Positions 19,195 to 26,900 of a stretch of 32,143 nucleotides of DNA are shown piece by piece; within the stretch, counting starts at the first letter, position 1, and each line of letters starts with the position of its first letter. The stretch is taken from positions 1-32,143 of the IMG/VR virus record IMGVR_UViG_3300010300_000054. One strand, written 5' to 3'. Made by a program: the position numbers and the translations under genes. The notes beneath the pieces were generated by a model. It was not told where the DNA came from, did not search any database, and saw only the letters and a list, made by a program, of their open reading frames with translations. The stretch comes from a virus.

Positions 19195-20190
19195 ATGTTT
19201 GAATATTATTATCACGAGATTTTGAGGAACACGATTGTTTCATTTGGAACTCTCTTCAACAATCTCCAAATTAAACATAAAGATGAATCGGGAGATGACT
19301 ATAACGTCATCAAGGTTCCTCTTGCATATGGTCCTACACAAAAGTTTTTGGCGAGACTGGAGCAATCACCAGATCTGAGCAAACCAGTTCAGATGTCATT
19401 GCCCAGGATGTCGTTTGAGTTTACATCTCTTACTTATGACACGAGTCGTAAAGTAAGCACAACTCAGACATTTACAACTTCTCTGGCGTCTGATAAGAAG
19501 GCGATTAGAAAAGTCTTCATGCCAGTTCCATATAATATGGCATTTGAGTTGGCGATCTATACAAAGATCAACGACGACATGCTTCAAATTGTTGAACAAA
19601 TTTTACCATATTTCCAACCACACTATAATCTTTCAGTAAATCTCGTTAGTGTGATTGGAGAGAAAAGAGATATCCCTGTCATCTTCGAAGGTATCACGAT
19701 GACAGACAACTACGAGGGCAATTTTGATACTCGTAGAGCACTCATCTATACACTTAGATTCACAGCTAAGACTTATCTTTACGGACCTGTTGCAGACGTA
19801 TCCAAGGACGTTATCAAAAAGGTTACTGTTGGATATACTGCTGGCGGACAAAGCACTACACAAACAAGAGATCTTTCTTACAGTGTAGAACCAAGAGCAA
19901 CCAAAAACTATACTGGTGATGCTTCAACTACATTAGCAGAAAATCTTACTAAGACAGAGACATCTGTTGAAGTGGCAGATGCAACCGACATTCCTGAAAA
20001 CACATACATCTATATCGGTCAAGAAGAAATGTATGTCACCAAGAAAACTGGTAATGTTCTGACTGTAAAGCGTGGTCAAGACACTTCAATCGCCGCAGAA
20101 CATGTTCTTGGTGAAGGTGTATTCAAGATTGACGCTGCAGATAATGCGTTGATTGAAGCGGGTGATGACTTTGGATTTAATGGATTATGA
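19195..20190 (+). CDS. 15: Tail sheath stabiliser / tail terminator gp15 with a C-terminal added module
   Basis: 331 residues (T4 gp15: 272). Matches to T4 gp15: start MFEYYYHEILRNTIVSFGTLFNN (T4 MFGYFYNSSFRRY...LFSN), IQIKHKDESGDD, LPRMSFEF, and the almost identical DDMLQIVEQILPYFQPHYN (T4 DDMFQIVEQILPYFQPHFN). gp15 forms the hexameric ring that caps the tail tube and sheath and binds the neck. Residues about 241-316 have no T4 counterpart: they hold a compact module with IYIGQEEMYV, LTVKRGQDTS and EHVLGEGVFKI that recurs in two baseplate-region proteins of this window. Ribosome site TAGGA sits 8 bases before ATG 19195, and a late promoter precedes it. The stop overlaps the gp16 start (ATGA). 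Confidence 0.94.
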   Translation: MFEYYYHEILRNTIVSFGTLFNNLQIKHKDESGDDYNVIKVPLAYGPTQKFLARLEQSPDLSKPVQMSLPRMSFEFTSLTYDTSRKVSTTQTFTTSLASDKKAIRKVFMPVPYNMAFELAIYTKINDDMLQIVEQILPYFQPHYNLSVNLVSVIGEKRDIPVIFEGITMTDNYEGNFDTRRALIYTLRFTAKTYLYGPVADVSKDVIKKVTVGYTAGGQSTTQTRDLSYSVEPRATKNYTGDASTTLAENLTKTETSVEVADATDIPENTYIYIGQEEMYVTKKTGNVLTVKRGQDTSIAAEHVLGEGVFKIDAADNALIEAGDDFGFNGL

Positions 20191-20615
20191 CCAAAAAATT
20201 TGATAAGTTAAATGATGAATTCAATGTGGATGCAGATATTGTTCCTGCATCTAATACTGATATTGTGAAAAAAATTGATGCCGCAGATAGAGTTTCTGAT
20301 GATATCAGAAAAGATTATGATTACACAAGAGGAAACTTATATTCAATTATCGAAAAGGGGCAAGAGGCACTAAACGGAATTTTAGAACTTGCTCAGGAGA
20401 GTGAGATGCCCAGAGCATATGAAGTTGCTGGGCAGTTGATTAAGAACGTTGCTGATGCAACCGATAAACTTATGCTACTTCAACAAAAACTCAAAGATGT
20501 TGAGGAAGAGAAGCAGCAGAAAGGACCATCTACAGTCAATAACGCATTATTTGTTGGTAGCACAGCTGACTTAGCAAAAATGCTAAAGGACATGAATAAA
20601 GAAGAGGATAAATAG
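20187..20615 (+). CDS. 16: Terminase small subunit gp16
   Basis: 142 residues (T4 gp16: 164). Key matches: KDYDYTRGNLYSIIEKGQEAL aligns with T4 [20 protein letters not shown], the central helix ENAD-like region (ELAQESEMPRAYEVAGQLIK with T4 [20 protein letters not shown]), and the C-terminal NALFVGSTADLAKML matches T4 NATVFMGSPTELMDEF. The protein would assemble as a ring that regulates the large terminase during headful packaging. It overlaps the gp15 stop by 4 bases (ATGA), so translation is coupled. In T4 the large subunit gene 17 follows directly; here it does not, and other structural genes follow instead. Confidence 0.92.
   Translation: MTKKFDKLNDEFNVDADIVPASNTDIVKKIDAADRVSDDIRKDYDYTRGNLYSIIEKGQEALNGILELAQESEMPRAYEVAGQLIKNVADATDKLMLLQQKLKDVEEEKQQKGPSTVNNALFVGSTADLAKMLKDMNKEEDK
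20607..20614 (+). promoter_or_regulatory. T4-like late promoter octamer GATAAATA
   Basis: GATAAATA lies over the last codons of the gp16 gene; its last two bases are the first two of the TAG stop. It is 15 bases before the next start. It differs from the T4 consensus only at the first base. Function inferred. Confidence 0.55.
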
Positions 20616-20628
20616 TTAAAAAAGTTCC

Positions 20629-20958
20629 ATGGCAGTACCTACAGTAAACATTCAAATTGAACAGGGTGCTGATTTTGCTACCACCTACACTATTACTAAT
20701 AGTGATGGATCCGTTTATAATCTGACCGGAGCATCTGCTGTAGCAAAAGTTAAAAAGTATCCTGGAGCATCGTCATCTAGCAGTATGTCTACCAGTTTGA
20801 TCGCATCTACTGGAAAAATTCAGGTATCTCTAGCGAATACTATTACATCAGAATTGGACCCAGGTAGATATTATTATGACATTCTAGTCACTGACTCCAG
20901 TAATAAAAAAACTAGAGTTATTGAAGGTCAAGCAATAGTCACCCCAGGCAATCTCTGA
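20629..20958 (+). CDS. Small virion protein with a beta-sandwich fold like baseplate/fibre adaptor N-terminal domains
   Basis: 109 residues. The pattern IEQGADFATTYTI...DGSVYNLTGASAVAKVKK, then TGKIQVSLANTITSELDPGRYYYDI and IEGQAIVTP, follows a widespread phage domain of about 100 residues (as in BppU-type upper-baseplate protein N termini): Q-G-x-x-F, 'DLTG'-like turn, 'GRYYYDI' strand and a closing 'G.a.VtP'. Such domains usually anchor fibres or decorate virions. No signal peptide or membrane segment. A weak purine stretch (AAAAAAG) precedes ATG 20629 and a late promoter lies just upstream. The stop overlaps the next ATG by one base (TGATG). The fold is assigned by motif pattern, so the exact role is uncertain. 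Confidence 0.72.
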   Translation: MAVPTVNIQIEQGADFATTYTITNSDGSVYNLTGASAVAKVKKYPGASSSSSMSTSLIASTGKIQVSLANTITSELDPGRYYYDILVTDSSNKKTRVIEGQAIVTPGNL

Positions 20959-21311
20959 TGGCAGAACTTAGAGTAACAAGAGATAGAACCAGTCAGGTTC
21001 AGGCAAGAATTGCACCAGAATCTGATCAAAATAAAAGCACAGACTTTAGTTATAGCGTTTCCGTTGCAAGAACTGTCGTGGCAGAAAATTTCGCAGATTT
21101 AGCAGACGTAGACACGTCAAACTTATCCGGAAAGGATAAGTATGTGGTTCAGTATAATATTAGAACTCAAAAATTTGAATTGGTGAACCCAGATAAAGTC
21201 TTGAGTGATGCAACCACTATGACAGATGGTCCTGGTCTGCCAAGCGATTTCTTGGATCAATTGGATACAGATCTCGACGATCGTATCGATATGGATGCAG
21301 GATCTTTTTGA
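20958..21311 (+). CDS. Small virion-associated protein of unknown function
   Basis: 117 residues. The N-terminal half is charged (MAELRVTRDRTSQVQARIAP), followed by VVAENFADLADVDTSNLSGK and a strand pair KYVVQYNIRTQKFELVNPD that resembles the short 'what is displayed' segments in phage fibre-associated proteins. The C terminus is acidic (DQLDTDLDDRIDMDAGSF). The start is fixed by the one-base TGATG overlap with the preceding gene, implying coupled translation. Its place between a beta-sandwich virion protein and a fibre gene suggests a fibre adaptor, but no family is recognised with confidence. Confidence 0.6.
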   Translation: MAELRVTRDRTSQVQARIAPESDQNKSTDFSYSVSVARTVVAENFADLADVDTSNLSGKDKYVVQYNIRTQKFELVNPDKVLSDATTMTDGPGLPSDFLDQLDTDLDDRIDMDAGSF

Positions 21312-21319
21312 TCTAAATA
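21312..21319 (+). promoter_or_regulatory. Late-promoter-like octamer TCTAAATA
   Basis: TCTAAATA starts one base after the preceding stop codon and lies 28 bases before the 459-residue fibre gene. The same TCTAAATA core precedes the giant fibre gene and the 495-residue protein gene. It departs from the T4 consensus at positions 1-2, so it is a weaker candidate than the ATAAATA sites. Confidence 0.45.
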
Positions 21320-21347
21320 GTAAAAGCATAATTTTATATGTAATAAG

Positions 21348-22727
21348 ATGCCTGCACCAGTCATTCAGTTTAAAAGAGGCGTACTGACTAACCTGCCTGG
21401 TTTGAGGGCTGGCGAACCAGGATTTACTACCGACAGTTACGATCTCTATGTCGGTATCGACTCAACAACTTCTGCTAATAAATTTGTTGGTTCAAATAGA
21501 TTCTGGACAAGAAATACTGGAACCACTGGTAGTGGTGTCAATCTTGTAGAAGGAACAGATAACGGATCAAATTATATTACTCTCGCATCGCCAGCAAGAC
21601 TCGCTGGTATTGTCACATACTATTTCCCCGATTCTCAAGGATCTGCAAACCAGGTTCTTTCCAATGATGGATCTGGAAATCTTTCTTGGGTTAATAAGTC
21701 TGATCTTGGTGGTATAACGACGTTTACCGCTGTTGTAGATAACGAACTTGGAAACGTTGATAGTGGTGCTGTTCAGATTGATGGTGGTCTTGGTATCGCA
21801 TCCAACACCACTGTTGGAGGAAATCTACACGTAATTGGTTACTCTGAGTTTGTCGGAGTTGTAACCTTCAAAGGTGGAGCAATCGGACTTGGTGATGCAG
21901 ACACCGATACCATCACAGTTGGTGGTGAATTTGGGTCAAGTCTGATTCCAACTGATGACGATACACATAACCTTGGATCAGGTGCTAAGAGATGGAAGAA
22001 CGTAACTCTCTCTGGCATTGTTACGGCAGCATCATTTAATGGTAATGTAACAACCAATAGTCTGACAGTAAGTGGTGCTGGAGTCACCGCTATTCTCGAT
22101 GAAGATGGTCTGACATCGGATCGTGCTGATGCATTGGCAACTCAGCAGTCAATTAAGGCATATGTTGATGCTCAAGTAACAGCACAAGATCTCGACTTTG
22201 CTGGAGATTCTGGAACTGGTGCAGTTGATCTTGACAGTCAGTCTCTTACGATTGCTGGTACAGCAAATGAGATTGAGACTTCAGCATCAGGACAAACTCT
22301 GACAGTTGGTCTTCCAAACAACGTTACCATTGGAAACAACCTGACAGTTAGTGGAAACCTGTTCGTTAATGGTTCCACAACTCAAGTCAATACAACTTCA
22401 TTGACCGTTGAAGACGCTCTGATTGAAGTTGGAATGGTTGATGGTAGCGCACCATCTTCAGACCTCAATATCGACTTAGGTCTTCTGCTTAACTACTATG
22501 ACGGTAGTGCTAAGAAGGCTGCTGTTTATTGGGATGAAAGCGTAGGAAGAATTGTTCTTGCTAACGAAGTCAGTGAGAACACAGGTGTTCTGACTGCAAG
22601 CGAGTACGGTACACTTGAAATCGGATCACTGTTCCTCAACGATTGTGCAGGATCATCTCAAGTCATTTCTTGCACCGGATCAACCCGTTCTCTTGAGAAC
22701 ATAACTATTGATGCAGGTACATTCTGA
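21348..22727 (+). CDS. Tail fibre-like protein (459 residues) with tropism-determinant-type N terminus
   Basis: The N terminus (VIQFKRGVLTNLPGLRAGEP then GFTTDSYDLYVGID) follows the pattern of phage tropism-determinant and fibre N-terminal domains: I-Q-F-[RK]-R-G ... L..GE.G..TDT..LYVG. The middle is beta-rich, with GGLGIASNTTVGGNLHVIG and a DDTHNLGSGAKRWKNVTLSG segment typical of fibre shafts that report 'rendered' repeats. Residues about 335-410 (LFVNGSTTQVNTTSLTVEDA...) belong to a module that recurs three times in the 2005-residue fibre downstream. There is no S74 chaperone at its C terminus and no transmembrane helix. A late-promoter-like octamer precedes it; the ribosome site before ATG 21348 is weak (AATAAG). 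Likely a virion fibre or fibre-attachment protein; the receptor is unknown. Confidence 0.75.
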   Translation: MPAPVIQFKRGVLTNLPGLRAGEPGFTTDSYDLYVGIDSTTSANKFVGSNRFWTRNTGTTGSGVNLVEGTDNGSNYITLASPARLAGIVTYYFPDSQGSANQVLSNDGSGNLSWVNKSDLGGITTFTAVVDNELGNVDSGAVQIDGGLGIASNTTVGGNLHVIGYSEFVGVVTFKGGAIGLGDADTDTITVGGEFGSSLIPTDDDTHNLGSGAKRWKNVTLSGIVTAASFNGNVTTNSLTVSGAGVTAILDEDGLTSDRADALATQQSIKAYVDAQVTAQDLDFAGDSGTGAVDLDSQSLTIAGTANEIETSASGQTLTVGLPNNVTIGNNLTVSGNLFVNGSTTQVNTTSLTVEDALIEVGMVDGSAPSSDLNIDLGLLLNYYDGSAKKAAVYWDESVGRIVLANEVSENTGVLTASEYGTLEIGSLFLNDCAGSSQVISCTGSTRSLENITIDAGTF

Positions 22728-22733
22728 TAATTA

Positions 22734-22910
22734 ATGGCAAGTGAAACTGATCTTAAGTATCTACTGAATACATATCAAAAACGAACCATGGATTTATTCA
22801 CACAACTCGTGGTCGCTGAAACTAAATTAGAACAAGCGAATACTCAAATACGTGAACTGCTTGAGCGTTTGAAAAAATACGAAGAAGACGCAAAAGCAGA
22901 CACGTATTAA
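22734..22910 (+). CDS. Small coiled-coil protein between two fibre genes (58 residues)
   Basis: Begins MASETDLKYLLNTYQKRTMD and continues with a charged helix (AETKLEQANTQIRELLERLK), stop TAA 22908-22910. The second half is a heptad-like coiled coil. It starts 6 bases after the stop of the upstream fibre gene, has no strong ribosome site, and is followed by a late-promoter-like motif and hairpins. Compact spacing and the strongly helical, non-random composition support a real gene. It could be a fibre assembly helper or chaperone, as small genes near fibres often are; that is inference. Confidence 0.62.
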   Translation: MASETDLKYLLNTYQKRTMDLFTQLVVAETKLEQANTQIRELLERLKKYEEDAKADTY

Positions 22911-22913
22911 TTA

Positions 22914-22921
22914 CCTAAATA
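22914..22921 (+). promoter_or_regulatory. Late-promoter-like octamer CCTAAATA
   Basis: CCTAAATA lies just after the 58-residue gene, 67 bases before the next fibre start. It shares the TAAATA core of the other candidate late promoters but not their first two bases. Weak evidence on its own; supported by its intergenic position. Confidence 0.4.
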
Positions 22922-22934
22922 TCATTATGATTAA

Positions 22935-22969
22935 ACTCCTATCTCTATAGGAGTCTACGGTATATACCG
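22935..22969 (+). promoter_or_regulatory. Tandem inverted repeats upstream of the 278-residue fibre gene
   Basis: Two perfect inverted repeats lie back to back. ACTCCTAT and ATAGGAGT pair as an 8-bp stem with a CTCT loop (22935-22954), and CGGTATATACCG (22958-22969) is a perfect 12-base palindrome. No T-run follows, so a classical terminator is unlikely. The 3' arm of the first stem contains AGGAG, but it is about 35 bases from the fibre start, too far to act as its ribosome site. They may be an RNA-processing site, an mRNA-stabilising structure or a protein-binding site. Confidence 0.5.
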
Positions 22970-22988
22970 AAAATGTTAATTTGACCTG

Positions 22989-23825
22989 ATGGCAAATCCA
23001 AATATCAAGATCAAAAGGTCGGCTGTCCCTGGCAAGCGACCCACACGGACTCAGCTACCTTTAGGTGAGTTAGGTCTCAACACTTACGACGGACAACTAT
23101 TTGCTCAAGTTGACACTGGTGGTGTCGGCATTGGGACAACTGTTGCTTCGCTTACTCCCTGGAAAGAAACCTATGGGAGGACAGCGGTCTATTATGACAA
23201 CTCCGTTGGTGTTGGCACGGATTCTGTCACAGAAAAATTAACCGTTTTCGGTGATGCTTCGATTTCTACTGACCTTAGTGTTGGCGGAAACCTGAATGTA
23301 TCGGGCGATCTTGTTTACGATGAGGTAACAGGTCGAAATCTAAACATATCTGGTATTGCAACATTTTCAAATGTTGTTATCACTGGTTCCGTTAGTGCAG
23401 CGAGTAGCACTGGAACAAATGGGCAATATCTAGTTTCTACAGGAACTGGTGTCACCTGGTCATCAGCAGCATCTATTCGTTCTGGATCATCAACTGTTGC
23501 GACAGCAGGAACTGATAGATTCGCTGTAAATTACACCGCTGGTCTTCTTGACGTATATGTTAATGGTGTAAAACTAGCACCATCAGACTTTACAGCATCT
23601 AGTGGATCTCTTGTCATTTTAAATGAAGAGATGTATGGAGGGGAAGTTGTAGACTTCCATGCTTTCTCACCATCATCTACAGGTGCTGCACCAAATATTT
23701 TACATACACCACCATCTACCTCTAGTAGTAACGGAATCGCAGGACAGCAAGCATACGATTCTGACTACTTATACGTCTGTATTGCAACGAACAGTTGGAA
23801 GAGAGTCGCTCTTAGCACTTTCTAA
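22989..23825 (+). CDS. Tail fibre-like protein (278 residues)
   Basis: The N terminus (PNIKIKRSAVPGKRPTRTQL, LGELGLNTYDGQLFAQ) is of the fibre type: I-K-[IL]-K-R-S ... P....LPLGELGLNT.DG.L. A short shaft follows (DLSVGGNLNVSGDLVYDEVT, SGIATFSNVVITGSVSAASS). Residues about 178-231 (LLDVYVNGVKLAPSDF ... GGEVVDFHAF) form a module nearly repeated in the giant fibre (FLDVYLNGVKLAASEF ... GDVVEFVSY, about 1436-1494). The last 30 residues (AYDSDYLYVCIATNSWKRVA) are a well-known fibre-tip ending. No S74 domain. ATG 22989 has no clear ribosome site; a four-codon ORF (22973-22984) and two hairpins lie just before it. Likely a short fibre or adaptor. Confidence 0.75.
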   Translation: MANPNIKIKRSAVPGKRPTRTQLPLGELGLNTYDGQLFAQVDTGGVGIGTTVASLTPWKETYGRTAVYYDNSVGVGTDSVTEKLTVFGDASISTDLSVGGNLNVSGDLVYDEVTGRNLNISGIATFSNVVITGSVSAASSTGTNGQYLVSTGTGVTWSSAASIRSGSSTVATAGTDRFAVNYTAGLLDVYVNGVKLAPSDFTASSGSLVILNEEMYGGEVVDFHAFSPSSTGAAPNILHTPPSTSSSNGIAGQQAYDSDYLYVCIATNSWKRVALSTF

Positions 23826-23828
23826 ATA
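23821..23828 (+). promoter_or_regulatory. Late-promoter-like octamer TCTAAATA
   Basis: TCTAAATA contains the TAA stop of the 278-residue fibre gene (23823-23825) and lies 68 bases before the giant fibre start. It is identical to the octamers at 21312 and 29965. Function inferred. Confidence 0.45.
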
Positions 23829-23843
23829 ATTGATGTGAGCCTA

Positions 23844-23861
23844 GTCTTTCGGAGGAAAGAC
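23844..23861 (+). promoter_or_regulatory. Hairpin with a Shine-Dalgarno GGAG as its tetraloop
   Basis: GTCTTTC (23844-23850) pairs perfectly with GAAAGAC (23855-23861), leaving GGAG as the loop. The sequence GGAGG (23851-23855) is the best ribosome-binding site of the fibre region and stands 7 bases before an ATG at 23863 that opens a 15-codon ORF, not before the giant fibre ATG at 23897. No T-run follows, so it is not a terminator. GGAG is also the core that T4 RegB nuclease cuts; whether this phage has RegB cannot be judged here. Confidence 0.6.
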
Positions 23862-23862
23862 G

Positions 23863-23910
23863 ATGACGGTCATAATGTACACTTTTACAGACTCACATGG
23901 CGTTCAATAG
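23863..23910 (+). CDS. Candidate 15-residue leader ORF overlapping the giant fibre start
   Basis: ATG 23863 to TAG 23908-23910 encodes MTVIMYTFTDSHGVQ. It has an ideal GGAGG ribosome site at 7-base spacing, presented in a hairpin loop, whereas the giant fibre ATG (23897) has no recognisable ribosome site of its own. The leader stop lies 11 to 13 bases past the fibre ATG, within reach for termination-reinitiation. The peptide itself shows no known motif. It may be a translational coupling device, or a remnant of a lost gene; this is inferred from the arrangement only. Confidence 0.4.
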   Translation: MTVIMYTFTDSHGVQ

Positions 23911-26900
23911 AGAACTGTCACAGTTTGCATCGTTCCTGGAGCTCGATGCATCTGCGAATTATATCGGACTTACGTCCACATCTAGCTCCACAAAACTGGG
24001 TATTGGTACTGCCTTCCCAGATTCTAAGTTCACAGTAGTCGGTGATGTTCGCATCACAGGTATTACTACAGCATCTGGATTTGTTGGTCCTTTGACCGGC
24101 AACGTAACTGGTAACGTAACCGGAGACGTAACAGGTGACCTGACTGGTAATGTTACAGGTGATGTAACAGGTAATGCTGATACCGCTACTGCACTGGCAA
24201 CATCAAGAACTATCGGACTCTCTGGAGATCTGAGTGGTTCAGCATCATTCGATGGTTCTGCTAACGCAACCATCGCCGCTACAATCCAACCAAATTCGGT
24301 TGCACTTGGAAGCGACACCACCGGCAACTATGTTGGCGAAGGTGCTGTTTCTGGTAATGGTCTTTCTGGATCACTTTCAGCAGAAGGTGGTACTTTCACC
24401 GTTACTTCAAACGCAACTGCAGCAAACACCGCATCAACCGGCGTCTTCAGAGACGGATCTGGTAACTTTGCCGCTGGCACTATTACCGCAGATCTGACTG
24501 GTGACGTAACAGGTAACGCTGACACAGCAACTACTCTGGCATCTGCTAGAACTATTGCTCTGAGTGGAGACGTTACAGGTTCTGCATCGTTTGACGGATC
24601 AGCAAACGCTACAATCGCAGCAGCAATTGCAGCAAACTCCGTTGCCATGGGCACGGATACCACTGGTAATTACGTTGCAACGGTTGCTGACGCTGGTTCA
24701 GGTAGAATCACCGTTTCAGGTTCTGGTTCTGAGACCGCAGCAGTCACTCTGGATCTTGCAGATTCAGGCGTAACCGCAGCATCTTATGGTTCACAGACCG
24801 AAATTCCTGTTATTACCGTTGATGCTAAGGGTCGTTTGACCGCTGTTTCAACCGCTTCTGTCGGTACTGCACTGACAGTAACTGGTGATTCGGGTTCTGA
24901 AGATATCAATCTTCTGAACGAGTCTCTGTCTATCTCTGGTGGCACAAACGTAACCACAACTGCTGCTTCTAACGGAGTTTCAGTTGCTCTGGATCCTAAC
25001 GTCAGCCTGACAACTCTGACTGCTTCTGGTGCAGTAACTGGTTCCCAGTTCAACACTGGTGCAGAAGGTTCAGCAATTCGCGTTACTTCTAACACGATTT
25101 CTGGTCCCGCAACTCTGACCATTGACCCTGCTGGTGTTGGTGACAACACAGGTACGGTTGTCATTGCTGGTGACCTTCAAGTTGATGGTACACAAACCAT
25201 CATCAACTCGACAACAGTAACAGTTAACGATAAGAATATTCAGGTTGCTGATGGCGCTGCTAATGATGCAGCTGCTGATGGCGCTGGTATTACCGTTAAC
25301 TCTGGTGACGGCGATAAGACATTCCAGTTCCAAGCAACTGGTGACAACTTCGGTTCATCCGAAAACATCAACCTGGCAACAGGTAAAGTACTGAAGGTCA
25401 ACAACACCGAGGTCCTGAGTGCAAACTCACTGACCATCGCTAACGTTGCTGCTTCAGGTATTGTTACTGCAACCGGCGGATTCGTTGGTGACGTAACAGG
25501 TAATGCAGACACCGCAACTACTCTGGCAACTGCTAGAACAATCGCACTGAGTGGCGATGTTGCTGGTTCTGTTTCCTTCGATGGTTCTGCTAACGCAACC
25601 ATTGCTGCGACAATTCAATCAAACTCCGTTGCTCTCGGAAACGATACAACTGGAAACTACGTTGCAACTGTCGCTGATGCTGGTAACTCCAACATCACAG
25701 TTTCAGGTTCTGGATCAGAAACTGCAGCCGTAACTCTTGACCTGTCAAACTCAGGCGTATCTGCTGGATCTTACGGTTCAACTTCAGCAATCCCTGTCAT
25801 CACTGTTGATGCTAAGGGACGTATCACTAGTGCTTCAACCGCTGCTGTTGGTAGTGGTCTGACCGTAACTGGTGACTCAGGTTCTGAAGACATCAACCTG
25901 CTTACAGAATCACTGGCAATCACAGGTGGTTCAAACATCACATCGACCGCAGCGTCGAACGGTGTTTCACTCGCACTGGATTCAAACATCACTCTGACTA
26001 GCGTAACTGCTAATCTGACTGGTGACGTAACTGGTGACGTAACAGGTAACGCTGATACAGCAACTGCTCTGGCAACCGCTAGAACAATCGGTGGTGTATC
26101 CTTCGATGGTTCCGCAAACATCAGTCTTCCTGGTGTAGATACAACTGGTAACCAGGATACTTCTGGTAACGCTGCAACTGCAACTGCACTTGCAACCGCT
26201 AGAAACATCGGTGGTGTATCCTTCGATGGTTCATCTGACATCAACCTCCCAGGTGTAAACGCAACTGGTAACCAGGATACTTCTGGTAACGCTGCTACAG
26301 CAACTGCTCTGGCAACTCCTAGAACAATCGGTGGTGTATCCTTCGACGGTTCTCAGAACATCGATCTGCCTGGTGTAAACGCAACTGGTAACCAGGATAC
26401 TTCTGGTAACGCTGCTTCTGCTACCATTCTTCAGAATGCTAGAACAATCGGTGGTGTATCCTTCAACGGTTCTGCAAACATCGATCTGCCTGGTGTTAAC
26501 ACCGCAGGTAACCAGAATACTTCCGGTAATGCTGCAACTGCAACTGCTCTGGAAACCGCTAGAACAATCGGTGGTGTATCCTTCGATGGTTCAGCTAACA
26601 TCAACCTTCCCGGTGTAAACGCAACTGGTAACCAGGATACTTCTGGTAACGCTGCAACTGCAACTGCACTTGCAACATCTCGCGACTTCAGTGCATCTGG
26701 TGATGCAACTGCTGCTGCTGTTGGCTTCGATGGATCAGGCAACGTTGACCTGGCATTGACTCTGGCAAACTCTGGTGTATCTGCTGGATCTTACGGTTCA
26801 ACTACATCAATCCCTGTTATCACCGTTGATGCTAAGGGTCGTCTGACTGCAGTAAGCACTGCTTCCGTTGGTACTGCTCTTACCGTAACTGGCGATTCTG

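Noticed and set aside
21348-22727. Diversity-generating retroelement target, suggested by the tropism-determinant-like N terminus
   Set aside because: No reverse transcriptase gene, no template repeat and no Mtd-type variable C terminus is visible in the window.
22935-22954. Hairpin at 22935 as a rho-independent terminator
   Set aside because: The stem is AT-rich with no T-run after it; a second palindrome follows instead.
26057-26656. CRISPR-like or intergenic repeat array
   Set aside because: Repeats are 120 bases, contiguous without spacers, and code in frame for 40-residue units of the fibre.
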